DNA from: Helichrysum umbraculigerum
Lineage: Eukaryota; Streptophyta; Magnoliopsida; Asterales; Asteraceae
Reading direction: 5' to 3'
Assembly (NCBI GenBank): GCA_949592205.1
Contig: CATIUR010000005.1
Location: forward strand, 131,149,277-131,213,276
DNA: 64,000 bases
Shown here: positions 35,893 to 47,270 of the stretch, piece after piece
Layout: the number at the start of each line of letters is the position of its first letter
How positions within the stretch are numbered: position 1 is the first letter of the stretch
Translations under genes and position numbers: made by a program
The notes under the pieces: model-generated
Told to the model about the DNA's origin: nothing
Database searches by the model: none
What the model saw: only the letters and a program-made list of their open reading frames with translations

Positions 35893-36502
35893 TCTTCTTT
35901 CCAGAATCTTCCAACTTCGGGCCAGGCTTCTAATTGGGCTCTTTTCTTTATTTCTTCGGATCTTCACTCTATTCTTGGCCCATTCTTTAATTCTATGATT
36001 CAAGTCTTCGTGTTAGGGTCTTCTTTTCTTAAAGTCTTCATTTCTTCTTAGTTTCTCTTCATTTTAGCTCCTTTTTCGTTCCTTTTCTTCAATCCTCGTA
36101 TTTAAGACCTAAATTGCAAATATGAAAGAATTAAGTATCAAAATCAATAGAAATGCAATAAAAGTATATATAAATATATGGATAATAAGTGTATAAATAT
36201 GATATTATTTGATGTTATCAGTGGGCAATGTTAGAGCAGTCAAATTTGAAGTTGCAATGGAACTGGTGAAACGTAAGTATGTTGTGAAGTTGCAAGCTTA
36301 AACAAGGCTTAAGTACCACAAACATTTAACTCAAGACATATATTAAATATTGCATGAGGTATGTTAAATATTGCACACTATTTTTGGTCTCAGTAGAGTT
36401 TGTGTGAGAAGTATAGATATAACTTATATGTAGGATGTAGGATCATGATGTTTGTGTAAGAATGTTATGTTCATGTTTTGTTAAAGGAGCTAAACAAGAA
36501 TG

Positions 36503-36799
36503 ATGGAGATAACAAATGTGACCGGGCAATTGCGAAGGGCAAGTTTCAAATGATGATATATGACGTGTTTAAGCTGGTGTTGAGGACCAATGTACTCTAG
36601 AAAAGAAAATAAAAGCTTCAACAAATATCTGGTAAGCCTTATGTACACGTGACTCAATAATTTTTTTTGACTCTGCTGACTCAAACAATTGTAACTCGTG
36701 AAAGGTTATCTTTTGATACGAAAATAGGTTTGGGATTCAAATTATTTATGCCTACAATGATCGTCCCTACAACAATGCAAAAGATGGCTCACCCTGAAG
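36503..36799 (+). pseudogene. Glycolate oxidase ((S)-2-hydroxyacid oxidase) pseudogene fragment
   Basis: The start ATGGAGATAACAAATGTGAC encodes MEITNVT, the N-terminus of plant glycolate oxidases. After a frameshift, AIAKGKFQMMIYD is readable (normally AIAKxKLPKMVYD), then in another frame a GVEDQ-like stretch, and near the end LGFKLFMPTMIVPTTMQKMA followed by HPEG, one of the most conserved blocks of the family. It ends at a GAAG/GTATAC donor-like site at 36799. About 12 codons between the two blocks are missing or scrambled, and no later exons are found. The family is an FMN-dependent peroxisomal enzyme of photorespiration; this copy is dead. Confidence 0.78.
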
Positions 36800-37340
36800 G
36801 TATACATATATGATATCATCACATGAACACTATGTTTCAGTTTTATACTTTCATATTCATCAAAATTGGTTATTGATTGGTGGTTAAAGAAGTGAAATTG
36901 TGACTTCTGAATTAGATTAAGACTATAATAATATAACTTTTATGATCATGTTTGACGCACTAATTTTCTGTAAAAAGTTCTCAATTGTATTGGCAAAATG
37001 TGTTGCATCACTCAAGCATGCATGTACCAAAAAGTAGCCATATTGACCCATTACCCAATCTGCCCAACCTGCATAATTCTGCCACCTCAATGTCCATGGA
37101 ATAAACTCATTCTTGTATTCACTAAGCTCGCCTTGGCATAAACTCACATTAATGACCAATAACCTATTAAGAAGTATATGCAATCTTAATGAGACCACAC
37201 TTAAGGAATTGGGGAGACGACAAACATCTAAAGGAGCCGCAACAACACATCAGCTCTATAAATAGGAACGAATATATTTTGTCTTGAATATAAGTCGATG
37301 TCATCACTGTAATTCCAGTGCTTCTCTCAAACTTTTAATA
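36800..37340. other. Intergenic sequence with a plus-strand TATA box
   Basis: No recognisable gene. A CTCTATAAATAGG box at 37254-37266 points right, ~75 bp before the CACTA insertion. A 91-codon minus-strand frame at 36923-37198 has reasonable composition but no motif I recognise. Confidence 0.4.
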
Positions 37341-40300
37341 CACTACAAGAAAAATGCTCTTTAGTGATGAAAATTTAGTGACAAGGTTTATAAACGTCAC
37401 TATGCACTCAAATTAGTGACAAAAAAGACAAGTTGACACTAATTAGTGACGCATATAGTGGTTGTCATTAATCGATCCCTAACTTATATGTGAAACACAT
37501 TTGGTTAGAGTTAGAGACAAAAATTAGTGACAAAAATATGATTGGTTTCAATAATACGATAGGGGCTTAGGGAGTGACAGAAATTAGTTGTAACTTGGTT
37601 TGTAAAAGTTAGTCACGAAATTTTTTGTCACTATATTTGAGATAGTTGGTTACTTGGTATGAACAAATCAGTGTACAATAATATTTGTTTGGTATTTATC
37701 AGATAACATAATAATTATTAATCTCTATGAATTGATCATCTATCTATAATTTTATTATTTTGGGTTATTATATAATTTTAAAGAGAAGATAATAAAGAAG
37801 ACATAAAGATTACAGAACAAAAATTATATATATCGAATCGAATGTACATGTCTATCCAATCGACACGTTAATTTTATCTCCATTCATTAGTTTAAAAAAG
37901 TTATTACTCGACACTTCGTAAAAGGTATCCCCTTTTTATTGTCAAAATTGTTAAAACTTAAAAGATGAAACATTACCCCAATTTGTAATCCTTTGGGTTT
38001 TCGGAAAAGGAAAAAGAACGCGGATTGATATCGAGGTAACAACAATTGATGCGAATTCGTAATCTCTTCGCGGTGAGATTCCTGTAACTGATTGATATCG
38101 AGGTTACAACAATTGACGCGAATTCGTAATCTCTTCGCGGTGAGATTTCTGTAACTGATTGATCTCATTTACGCGGTTATTGAATCTTTGATACTTGTTT
38201 TGTACATTCTAGCATGTGTTTATATATTCGAAATTGATCATTACAATATCATGTAATTGTTAATTAATCAAATACTTCACGTTTTTTTTTTACGATTTAA
38301 ATACTGAATGTATAGCTAAATAGGAAGCGGAATAGGCACTATGAAAGACGATAATTTCGATTGAAGTATGTAAATTCGCCATGATCAGGTATTTGATTGA
38401 TTTTATCATCATTGAAACTTCAATAATATATGAAATGCACCTACAGGTTGTTGATTCAATAGCCATCATATCCTACGGATTAAATTGCAGTTTAAGTGTT
38501 TGATGAAATGCTTCATTGGCATAAACTGATTTTTTATTTATTTATTCATTCTGATCTTATATGGATTTTACCATAATATATGCGGATCATGTCGTGAGTA
38601 TTATGTTCCTAATTACTTTTAGATTGGTACAAATGCATTGATTTGATATATACATGTACAAGAGAAAAACTACAAATAACTATGTAGTAAGTATTGGTCC
38701 TTCATGAGCTAGTGATGTTGCTATATAATCAAGCATGTGTTCATGAACATAATGATTTCACTAGTTTGTTATTATTGCATGATCTACTTTGGTAGTATTT
38801 TGGTTTTAGTTGTTTTATAAGATATTAAGATCCCTTATTAGAACCGTTTTAGATATTCACCTGCTGCCACTGACTGGCCCCAACGGGTACGGTTGGTATA
38901 AGCATAATTGTTCCAAATCAAGGGTGATGACTCACATGTATGAACAATGATGTTGAGTTTATTTAACCTCTGTATATGTGCATGATAATTGAACTAGCAT
39001 CATGTCTTGTAGGAACAGCTAACATGGATCTCATTGACTTCATCTACAACTTTATCAAGTAGTGTCAATTTGGTCCAGGGATACATTTGTGTAATAGTGC
39101 TCACATCAGCTATACATTTGTGTTTCTAGTTACTTACTAATCTAATATATGCTGACTTTAGCATGGAATTCATCTGTATTTATTTGACATGTTCTAATTT
39201 GGTCCAGGGATATCATACAATCAAATGAGTGATCTATAGGAGTTGTTTATCAACAAAGCGCATTTATTCACAAGAAGTGTTTATGATTTCATATATAGAT
39301 GTATATGATTTTATGCATTCAAGGACACTCTCAAATCTCAATTATAAACAAATTATTACATTTTCTTCTACTTAATAAATCAGGTTCTGTTATAAATACG
39401 TACAAATTTCACAGAAAGAAAGAACTCATCTTTTTCTTGTGTTTTTAGGTTAAGAGGGTCAATATGACTTCCATTTGATGGATCGAGGATTAGAGCGATG
39501 AAGAACCCAAGTCATTAACAACCGAAGAAAATGACATGGTAAAATAAGGTAAGCAATGGATATATATTCATGTACCAATAACATGTCAAGTTGTATATAA
39601 TAAAAAAGAGTAAGAATTAAATGGGTCAACTGGGTAAAAGCTGTCTAACTTGTATTCACATGCCTGCAATCTTCTAAACTCTTAAATTTATAAGCGATAG
39701 ATTATATTGTTTGCATAGTTAAAGAATTGGACCGAAAGATTGTTACTTTATAATAAAAAAATTTATAATAATTGTTTAAGCAATGTGTAGTCACTATTTG
39801 GGCTGCTACATATGACAGGGGTTTCACAAAATATGCAATAGCAAAGTATCTTGTTGACAAGACTAAGAGTAAGTGCTAGATGAAGCAAAGCCTTGACAAT
39901 ACTAAAAGTAAGTGCTACATATAACTGGTGTATGCTACTTTCTATATTAATTCTTATTTTAACGAGAGGTAAGTTTCTATCCGATTTTACATAATAATCT
40001 ACGTCCAACTTTAAATGACTCAAATTATAGAATCTTCACTTGGTTTTGAAGTAATTAAGTATCTACATTACTGATATTTTCTATTGTCTCATGTGGTTTC
40101 CAAAAATATAAATGTTCTATCCATTTGTGATTTTTATTTTTCCAGAATGAAGACTTGGGAGTTCAAGACTGATGTTCCAAAAGGTATCATTTAACAACCC
40201 TACTGAGATTTCTTTCAAGTATTATTTGATCTCGTGTTAGCTATTTGATTAGTTTGGATCAAATAAGTCTTGTCTTATGCGAGTAGAAATTATAGATCCA

Positions 40301-41701
40301 ACCAGGGGCTTGCGACCAGCCCACGTGCCAAGCTCACTCAACCTTATGGCTGGTACTAACATAATTATTTGCTTTATAGTACTAGACCCTGGTCAGGTCT
40401 AATTTTTTTTTAATTTTATATATATAGTTGTTTTTACTCATTACATGCACCGCTTGATTTAAACTTCGATGAGCTAGAGTGGATTACCTTCTCTGAGAAG
40501 ATCGAGAAGAAACAAATTTCATGGAATTGAGAAAAAGTTGATCTATAACTGATTTGTTGTTAGTGCAATTTGCTGCTGAAAACATAAGATGAATGTTGCC
40601 GAGTCACAATTCCTTGTTTTAAATGATTCAGGTACCATTCTTGTTTGATTGCTAACACCTCTAATTCTTGTTTTGAAATTGTTTCCTCTTGTATTTTTAA
40701 TTTTTTGTGTTGATCAAATTGCCAGCTTTATGTTTCCTCATGCATGTTTTGATTTAGTGTGGTGATATTATCAGGAAGGGATGTTTACAATAGACCATTT
40801 GGAGTTCTCTTCTACAGGAGTATTATATGCTATTTTCAGCAAAGTATTGTTCAACTTCAGTCAGGTTCAGTCCTATTCTAACTTCTTCTTTTTTTCATGT
40901 ATCTCATCATTATAGATTTTGTATATAACTTTGCTCAAGTATTGACTGTACTTTCTTACATGGATGAAGAGACGGTAGTGATAGTTGTGTGAGTAAACCA
41001 CTTTGGATGACTCTTCGATCATGGAGCAGATGTTTAAAGCAAGATCTGAAATATGTGAGACATATCGGGGTCTAGAGGATTGAGGATTTTTAAGATGGTT
41101 TTGGGATGTTTCCCAACTTTTTATTTTTATTTTCAAGATTTATGGATTGTAGTTGGTAAATATTAGGTAACTTTGTTTTGGACATCCTTTATAGGAATCA
41201 TGAAGGACGCCTAATGTAATTGTTGATATGTTATGACATAATAATAAGGTATTTGTTTTACTTATGTTAAATGATTTACGTATGTAGGTAACAAATATTC
41301 TATATTTTGTATTTAATTTATAAAAATTGAATTATAGTAGAATTTGAGTGATGGCCTTATGTGGTTGTGACAGTCAACTAAGTGACGACTTTTCCTCGTC
41401 ATTAAAGTCAACGGTAAGTGACGACTTCTTCTTGTCACTTAATCATCATATTAGTGACGACTTACTTTAAATAGTGACAGAATTTAGTGACAATTTGTGT
41501 TATCACAAAAATAGTGACGACTTTAGTTTCGTGACTAATTTGTGACGATTTTAGTATTTCGTGTCTGATTTGAATTTGTGACGGACCTATAGTGACAAAA
41601 AGTGACGACTTAATTTTCATCACTAAAGTACGTTAGTCACGATTTTTATGCCTTTAGTGACGAAATTTGACATGTCACTAAAGCTATTTTTTCTTGTAGT
41701 G
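37341..41701. mobile_element. Complete non-autonomous CACTA (En/Spm) transposon, 4,361 bp
   Basis: The left end CACTACAAGAAAAATGCTCT and the right end, on the complement, CACTACAAGAAAAAATAGCT are terminal inverted repeats. A 3-bp duplication ATA flanks it (37338-37340 and 41702-41704). Both ends (~37360-37640 and ~41370-41690) are packed with GTGAC/GTCAC words typical of subterminal transposase sites. The interior has no transposase and only short frames, so it depends on another element. Confidence 0.92.
38023..38156. repeat. Direct duplication, two copies of 67 bp, inside the CACTA element
   Basis: GATTGATATCGAGGT...GTAACT repeated at 38023 and 38090 with about three differences. Confidence 0.85.
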
Positions 41702-41746
41702 ATATAAGCATTTTCAGTAGTTCATGAAAATCGGTTATGTCTGCAG

Positions 41747-41974
41747 TGTTTCTAGGCTACAACATGTTATGTTTTGAATTTGTCAAGTAATCAAGAAAGA
41801 GATGAGATGGGGCGGAAGAAGCTAAACTGTAACGTGAAAGATTCATCACAGGCCAAGATTGTGAGGGGAGTAGATGTTGATTCTGGAAAGCTGGTGGTGG
41901 AACTTGGGCCCCTGAAAATTCGGACATTATTCATTGCCTTAGATTATCTCAGGATGTTTGGTTCTGAACAATGA
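41747..41974 (+). pseudogene. Alpha-mannosidase (GH38) last-exon fragment
   Basis: The frame reads LNLSSNQERDEMGRKKL, then KLVVELGPLKIRTLFIAL and ends DYLRMFGSEQ-stop. LSANQER-x-EM-x-KKRL and KLVVEL-x-PMEIRTF are the conserved C-terminal signatures of plant lysosomal/vacuolar alpha-mannosidases. An acceptor-like CTGCAG at 41741-41746 precedes it, but the exon frame contains a TAG near 41753 and no ATG. No other exon is visible. It lies ~45 bp right of the CACTA element. Confidence 0.68.
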
Positions 41975-43530
41975 TATGCAAATAGAGTGTGATGTGGACT
42001 GTATTCAAAGTCTCTATTGTTTCATATATATGTTCATCTGTTAGGTTCAACAATGCTACCATATACCAGTGATGTCATGGAATAATGAAACGAAAAGATT
42101 GCGTGACAACTAAAAGGGCTATAGTTTTGCTTGATATTTTCTTTCTTTAGAGGGTGTACGTAATAAAGATAAGTAAAAATGAGCCTCATCCCATTGTACC
42201 TTACAAGTTTTTTTCCTTTGTGTTTTTATTTTATTTTTTATTTTTTTCTTTTTGTCAGGAGTTTCCTTTTGTCCGTTAATGGGCTACCAAAATTTCTTGA
42301 CACTACCACAATGACCCACATTTCAATCTTTATATGTTATAATTTTATTTCTACATCATCTCGTCTTACATATGTACTCATATATTTACCTTTGAGCATG
42401 CTTATTCATACGTGAACATGTGACACCATGTGGCATGTGCCATTAGTATTAGATATGGATAGAAAATGGGAATAAATCAGATCGAAGTATTCTATACTTG
42501 TCCTAAAGAATTGGAGGAGCTAAGAATATTCTGATGTAATAGTCCGTAATTAAGTTGAATCAAGATATGTTTTGATACTGGCCAAAATCGATCGGGTCTG
42601 TTGACCATGACCACATCTTTTTTGTATATACTTTTATGAAACTTTAATGAGCAGTTAGTGCATTAAAATTGACTAGAGAACAACATTGTTACAACATCAA
42701 TCAAAAACTCAGAATAAAGCACTTTGAAGGTAGAATGGATTAAGAATAAATACTTCATACGCTGTGGAGGTAAAATGGCCCCCCAACTGTTAATGTTGAT
42801 GTGACTAAATATAATCTCATCCACCTTATTTTACTTTTTTAACATTGCTAAAGTTAAATAAATTTTATTCTTCTTTCAATTTAGAGAGACTGGACGTACA
42901 ATCGCAATTCGTGAAGGCCATGAAAGGTATTCTCCTAAGTCCTAAGGTGGGTACCTTAGAAGTTATGACTACAATATGTAAGAAACTAGAGGGTAAAACC
43001 GGTGTTTAGTCAAAAGACGGGTTGTTTCAAAGTTATACTTTCATGGGTTAATATGCACATAGGCGGTTTCAAAGTTAGAAACCGGTGGTTAGTCAAAAGA
43101 GGCTAGCTTGGCACGGGTAAGGATGCAAGTCAAATTTCATTCTAATAATTGTTTGGTATCAATTAACGCTATGAAAGTGCAAGGAGTTGTTCTTGCTATT
43201 GAAAGGTTCATTGCACGAAGTGGCCGTTGATAAGAAGAAATTTTGATAGATACCAACTATTACGAGGACTTTGCTTGCCGAAATAATTAGGCTTTTTACT
43301 ATAACACGTGCATCGTTAACAACATCACAAAACATGATAAATTACAAGGATTAACCACTTATTACATCTATAAAACAGAAATCATTGAGCATTCCGCAAA
43401 TTTTGCGGCTCTTAAACTAGTTATAATCTAATTACATCCATGAAACCGTAACAAAGAAATTTTAAACGCAAAGAGGTGGAGTCGAACTAGTTTCTTGTTC
43501 TTATTTCTTTCTTATTTTAATTAATTAAAA
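41975..43530. other. Intergenic sequence
   Basis: AT-rich. I see no gene, element terminus or RNA. A T-rich run lies at 42210-42255. Confidence 0.45.
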
Positions 43531-44796
43531 TTAAATATCATCCAAAAAACTTTGAAGATTGACAATGGAAGAACCTCCATTTTTGAGAGCTTGTCTTGCT
43601 AAATCCATCAATTTGTTTGCATTTCTTCTCATCTCTCCGTCATTCATCACCATTTCGACACACCTCTCAATCTCCGTTCCTTCCACCACTCCATCCCCTT
43701 CCCTTCTCTTCACTCTAACCCCTATCTTCCACACATCTTCAATCATTTTCGCAATCGTCCCTTGATCACTCCACTGTGAGAAAACGACCATAGGAATGCC
43801 AGCAACCACAGCCTCCATCGTCGAATTCCACCCACCATGCATCACGAAACACCCGATTGCTTGGTGACTCAAAACCACCACTTGAGAACACCAACTCACT
43901 ATCATCCCTTGTTTTTGCAAATCATCTTTCTTGCTCAATTTGCCTGCTTGTTCACTATCTCTTATCACCCATAGAAAAGGCAGGTTACTCTCCAACAACC
44001 CAATAGCAATCTCTTCGACTTGCTCCATGGAAAACGATGCTAGTGATCCAAATGAAACGTACACCACGGACGATTTTGGTTTTGTGTTTAACCATTCAAT
44101 ACAATCATCATCTTCTCGTTTGTCAAAGAATTCCCTGCGCAAGGACGAATCTTTTTCGTCCAATAATTCTGAAGGGATTAAGGGTCCAATTGGTAGGAGC
44201 TCAAGTTTCCCAATTGCTTTGATGGATTCGAATTCTAGATCATTAAAGGTGTTAACAAGTACTCTGGGATCTGTTTTGAGTACATCGATATGGTCTTTAA
44301 AAAGTTGCAAACCGAAATCTTGTTCACTCGACCTGGAAGGTGAAATAAAAGACGGTAAATCAGATATGGTTAGCGGGGGAAGGCATGGTAAGTGGATCAC
44401 GAATGTTGGGTTATTGATCATGTCAACAGTTGATATCAAACTTTCATAGCCATTGTAATAGTAATAGTAGATATCCAACACAGTGGCTGGTTGGCACCAA
44501 AGTAGAGTCGATTTAACACCATGGGCGCTCGCCACCATGGCAGCCCAAGGTACGAGACTGGTGTAGATCAAGTTGTCAAAGGGTTTGCTTTTGGTACCGG
44601 CAGAATTAATGATACCTGCGACGACGTGAGCACCATTTGTAGCAACATTAAGGAAGTATTGCTGGATGTTAGTTGGTTGTTGTCCATCATCGTGGCCGTC
44701 GGAGAATGGAACAACGGTTAAGCAGCGAGGGATGGTTTTCTTGTCGACACATTGTAGGATAGAATGAGCAGTACAAAATGTGACATCGACACCCAT
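43531..44796 (-). CDS. Family-1 UDP-glycosyltransferase, UGT75-like, probably inactive
   Basis: An uninterrupted 421-codon frame from the first ATG (44796); homology extends 30 codons further upstream to 44886 without an ATG. The C-terminal half has the plant PSPG box (WCSQVVVLSHQ, HGGWNSTMEAVVAGIPMVVF, QWSDQ; 44 residues, final Gln as in glucosyltransferases), where the normally invariant HCGWNS reads HGGWNS. The N-terminal half has PWAAMVAS, LLWCQPATVLDIYYYYYNGY and LPPLTISDLPSF, which resemble the UGT75 group (anthocyanidin 5-O-, crocetin and related glucosyltransferases). Such enzymes glucosylate phenolics, hormones or terpenoids in the cytosol with UDP-glucose. No intron is present, as usual for this group. 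The missing first 30 residues include the active-site loop. Substrate cannot be told from sequence. Confidence 0.85.
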   Translation of the reverse strand: MGVDVTFCTAHSILQCVDKKTIPRCLTVVPFSDGHDDGQQPTNIQQYFLNVATNGAHVVAGIINSAGTKSKPFDNLIYTSLVPWAAMVASAHGVKSTLLWCQPATVLDIYYYYYNGYESLISTVDMINNPTFVIHLPCLPPLTISDLPSFISPSRSSEQDFGLQLFKDHIDVLKTDPRVLVNTFNDLEFESIKAIGKLELLPIGPLIPSELLDEKDSSLRREFFDKREDDDCIEWLNTKPKSSVVYVSFGSLASFSMEQVEEIAIGLLESNLPFLWVIRDSEQAGKLSKKDDLQKQGMIVSWCSQVVVLSHQAIGCFVMHGGWNSTMEAVVAGIPMVVFSQWSDQGTIAKMIEDVWKIGVRVKRREGDGVVEGTEIERCVEMVMNDGEMRRNANKLMDLARQALKNGGSSIVNLQSFLDDI

Positions 44797-44886
44797 ATTG
44801 ATCAGACGGTTGGCAAATCGGAGGGATGGGTTAATAAGGCCTTGTGCCGGAAAGGCGACGATAAGGATTTTCGGGTGTCCTTTCAG
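44797..44886 (-). pseudogene. UGT N-terminal coding remnant without start codon; catalytic His replaced by Leu
   Basis: In frame with the UGT: CTG then KGHPKILIVAFPAQGLINPSL. Family members begin with Met at this point and read FPAQGHINP; here the ATG position is CTG (44886-44884) and the catalytic His is Leu (codon CTT, 44838-44836). An in-frame TAA lies two codons upstream, so no other start exists. Either change alone should strongly reduce or abolish activity. Confidence 0.8.
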
Positions 44887-45035
44887 TAATTAACACTTTC
44901 TTGACACAAAGAAGGAAAATTGAAGAAGATAAAATTGAAAGGTATACAATGTTCTTAATCACATTAGTAGCACTAGATTAGAGTTAACACTATAACTGTA
45001 TAACGTTAAGAAAGCATTCAACATCTACTCTCAAT

Positions 45036-45044
45036 AATTTATAG
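45036..45044 (-). promoter_or_regulatory. Candidate TATA box of the UGT
   Basis: CTATAAATT on the minus strand, ~150 bp before the former start codon. The leader has an ATG directly followed by TGA (ATGTGA). Confidence 0.45.
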
Positions 45045-45982
45045 TAGTTTCAAACTTTATTAATTAGTGCAAAGTTATTTCTGGAAAATTTATATGTAAA
45101 TGAAAGCTACATTTACGGTGCAAATCATGTTATCTCGATTAATTTGTTTAATTAAATCCCACATTTAAAAGTGGTTAATTGCTTCCATGATAATGACTTT
45201 AACTTTCATATTAATATGGTTATGGTTATCTTTATCGGAAGACTTCTATTTATTTAATAAGAGAAAAGTTCAATAAATAATATTACAAAAAAATGAAGAA
45301 TAAATGAACGAATGGAATTGCTTTCATTTCAATTACTCATTTCCTTTTTTTAAAAAAAATAAAAGATCGATCTCACAAATCGTATATCTATAAATTATAA
45401 AAATTACATGGTTAAAATCAGCGTCTATTTATCTTTAATTAAATATCTAACACGACATACTTTCGACGGACTTTTTATTTTCGTTTTCTATATCACTCGC
45501 CGGATTCTACTACTATTGACCGGATTCTCTCTTTATCGATCGCCGTCACAACAAAATATTCTGTTCCCGTTGTCGCACTAATTGCCTATTCGAATTCTTA
45601 GATCTGGGAAGGAGAAGGCAACCGGTATTTGGATTGTGGTCTGAAGGTGCTAAGTGGAATCTCATGTGTGATAATCGATTTGGAGAGGGAAGTGTTTAGG
45701 GTTTGGCCAATGAATAAGTTGAGTTTTTTTTTGTTAGTTAATTAAAATTTGAATATCTATTAAATAATAAATATATAATATAAATATTAAAACAAAAATA
45801 TTAGGATAAGGGTATTTTAGTAATCTTAAGTGAACAAGGACCATCTTCGAGCAAAACGTAAAGTTATTGGACTGAAAAAGTGAAAAAAAAAAAAAAAAAG
45901 TACAGGGAAGGGTTTCGTAAATCGGTATAAACCACATTCACCATCTATGGAATTTACTCAAATATGTAATATACTAATATAT
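45045..45982. other. Intergenic sequence
   Basis: AT-rich. An ACATACTTTCGACGGACTTTTT stretch near 45457 resembles the arms of the fold-back elements at 54.6-56.2 kb. An A17-like run lies at 45883-45899. Confidence 0.4.
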
Positions 45983-45991
45983 ATAACCTAT

Positions 45992-46123
45992 GGGGGCTGA
46001 TAAATACAACTTAGGAATTGTTTCATACACCAAAACCATAGTATTACCTACTTGTACAGTATGCTAAAACAGTTATACAGAATGGTGTAGGAAACACTTT
46101 TGGTGTTGTATTTATCAATTCCC
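45992..46123. mobile_element. Mutator-like MITE, 132 bp
   Basis: Terminal inverted repeats GGGGGCTGATAAATACAAC and, on the complement of the right end, GGGAATTGATAAATACAAC. A perfect 9-bp target duplication ATAACCTAT lies at 45983-45991 and 46124-46132. Nine bp is diagnostic of Mutator-like elements. It is too short to encode anything. Confidence 0.88.
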
Positions 46124-46132
46124 ATAACCTAT

Positions 46133-46619
46133 ATGGAATACATTCAACGAACACTCCTATTAACTCACGATTCAATTCATTTTTCATATATCAATTGATA
46201 TATCTACCAAACTCCAATTACTATATATGCTATCACAGCCGGAGTTGCTGATGTCGTATCTAGTGAAATAGTGTGTCGTTTTCTACTATTCATCAGGGTA
46301 TTTTAGACTTTTATGATAATAAATGTTTACTATATATCTATGTTGTTGAAAAATATAACCAAAGTGTCTTGTAGCCTGGCTGGTTTTTTCCCAAATGTCA
46401 AAGAACATGGGCGGCTATGTAAGGGTTCAAGACCTGACAACTACTACTACTCTTTTTTTTTTCTTTCTTTTTTAAATAGTGGGGTTTTAAATTTAGTAGC
46501 AATATTTAATCTCTTACTATTTACTTTTATATTTAATTGTTTTAATATTTAGGTGTAATTCATTATTTAGCACATCATATAGTTGTCATATGCTTTAACT
46601 CAACACTTAGCATAAACTC
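46133..46619. other. Intergenic sequence
   Basis: AT-rich, no gene seen. Confidence 0.4.
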
Positions 46620-46622
46620 TAA

Positions 46623-47267
46623 GACCACTCGCAGTCATAACATCAGAACGCCCATTTTCCCTCTGCCACGTCAGCATAACACCACAACACCATTTTAACC
46701 CATGCAATCATAACACCAGAACGCCCATTTTTCCCCCTTCTGGCCCATTAATTTCCACATCATTTCCACTTATTTAACAATACAAATACAATTAAATTGA
46801 AAACAATACATTTCAATAAAATTAAAATACAAAACATTTCATTAATAAAAATAAAAAAGTTACAATTTAATTTTTATTTATTTAATAAAAGAAATACAAT
46901 TTAAATAATTAACAATATGGCACATGATTTAAATAAACAATTTAAAGTTTAAAACCATTTAAATATATGATGAGGCCCACTACTATCTTCTTCTTCTCCA
47001 CACCACATCCCTACAACTATTACTTTTTCATCTTCATCGCCATTTTTTCATTTCCTCTACAACACCAAAAAATAAAACAAGGCAAAAGAAATACAAAAGA
47101 TAAAAAACTAAAAAGGAAAAAGAATAAAATATCCGTTCAACGCTCGTTCTCTTCTCGTTCTCCTACAACAAACGCCCCCAGAACGCCGCCCGAGAACGCC
47201 GCGGTGCGAGCGTTCTGGGCGTTCAGCCGGCGCACAACGCCCGTTTCTTCCTCCATTGCGGGTGGTC
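46623..47267. mobile_element. PIF/Harbinger-like MITE, 645 bp
   Basis: Ends GACCACTCGCAGT and, on the complement, GACCACCCGCAATG, flanked by the 3-bp duplication TAA (46620-46622 and 47268-47270) typical of PIF/Harbinger. Inner repeats of AGAACGCCCATTTT occur near the left and GAACGCC / GGGCGTTC near the right end. No transposase is present. Confidence 0.82.
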
Positions 47268-47270
47268 TAA

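Larger units (their letters stand above)
32773..36220 (-). mobile_element. Element E: Athila/Tat-like non-autonomous LTR retrotransposon, 3' end lost
   Basis: On the minus strand: 5' LTR (36220-34767), primer site (34760-34743), ~400-bp leader, one protein gene (34349-33039) and ~265 bp of 3' sequence that stops at the CACTA-like terminus at 32772. No gag, protease, reverse transcriptase or integrase is present and no second LTR is seen in the window. The CACTA-like element probably inserted into it, or a deletion removed its 3' part. Confidence 0.75.
34767..36220 (-). repeat. 5' LTR of element E
   Basis: 1,454 bp. On the minus strand it starts TGATAACATC and ends GCGCACATCA-like (TGAT...ATCA inverted ends), next to the primer site. 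It contains the TATA box and the CCAACCGCCGGTTGG cluster. Confidence 0.78.

Noticed and set aside
36923..37198. 91-codon minus-strand frame (contains FIPWTLRWQNYAGWADW)
   Set aside because: Composition looks protein-like but I recognise no family and see no promoter or splice context; not called as a gene.
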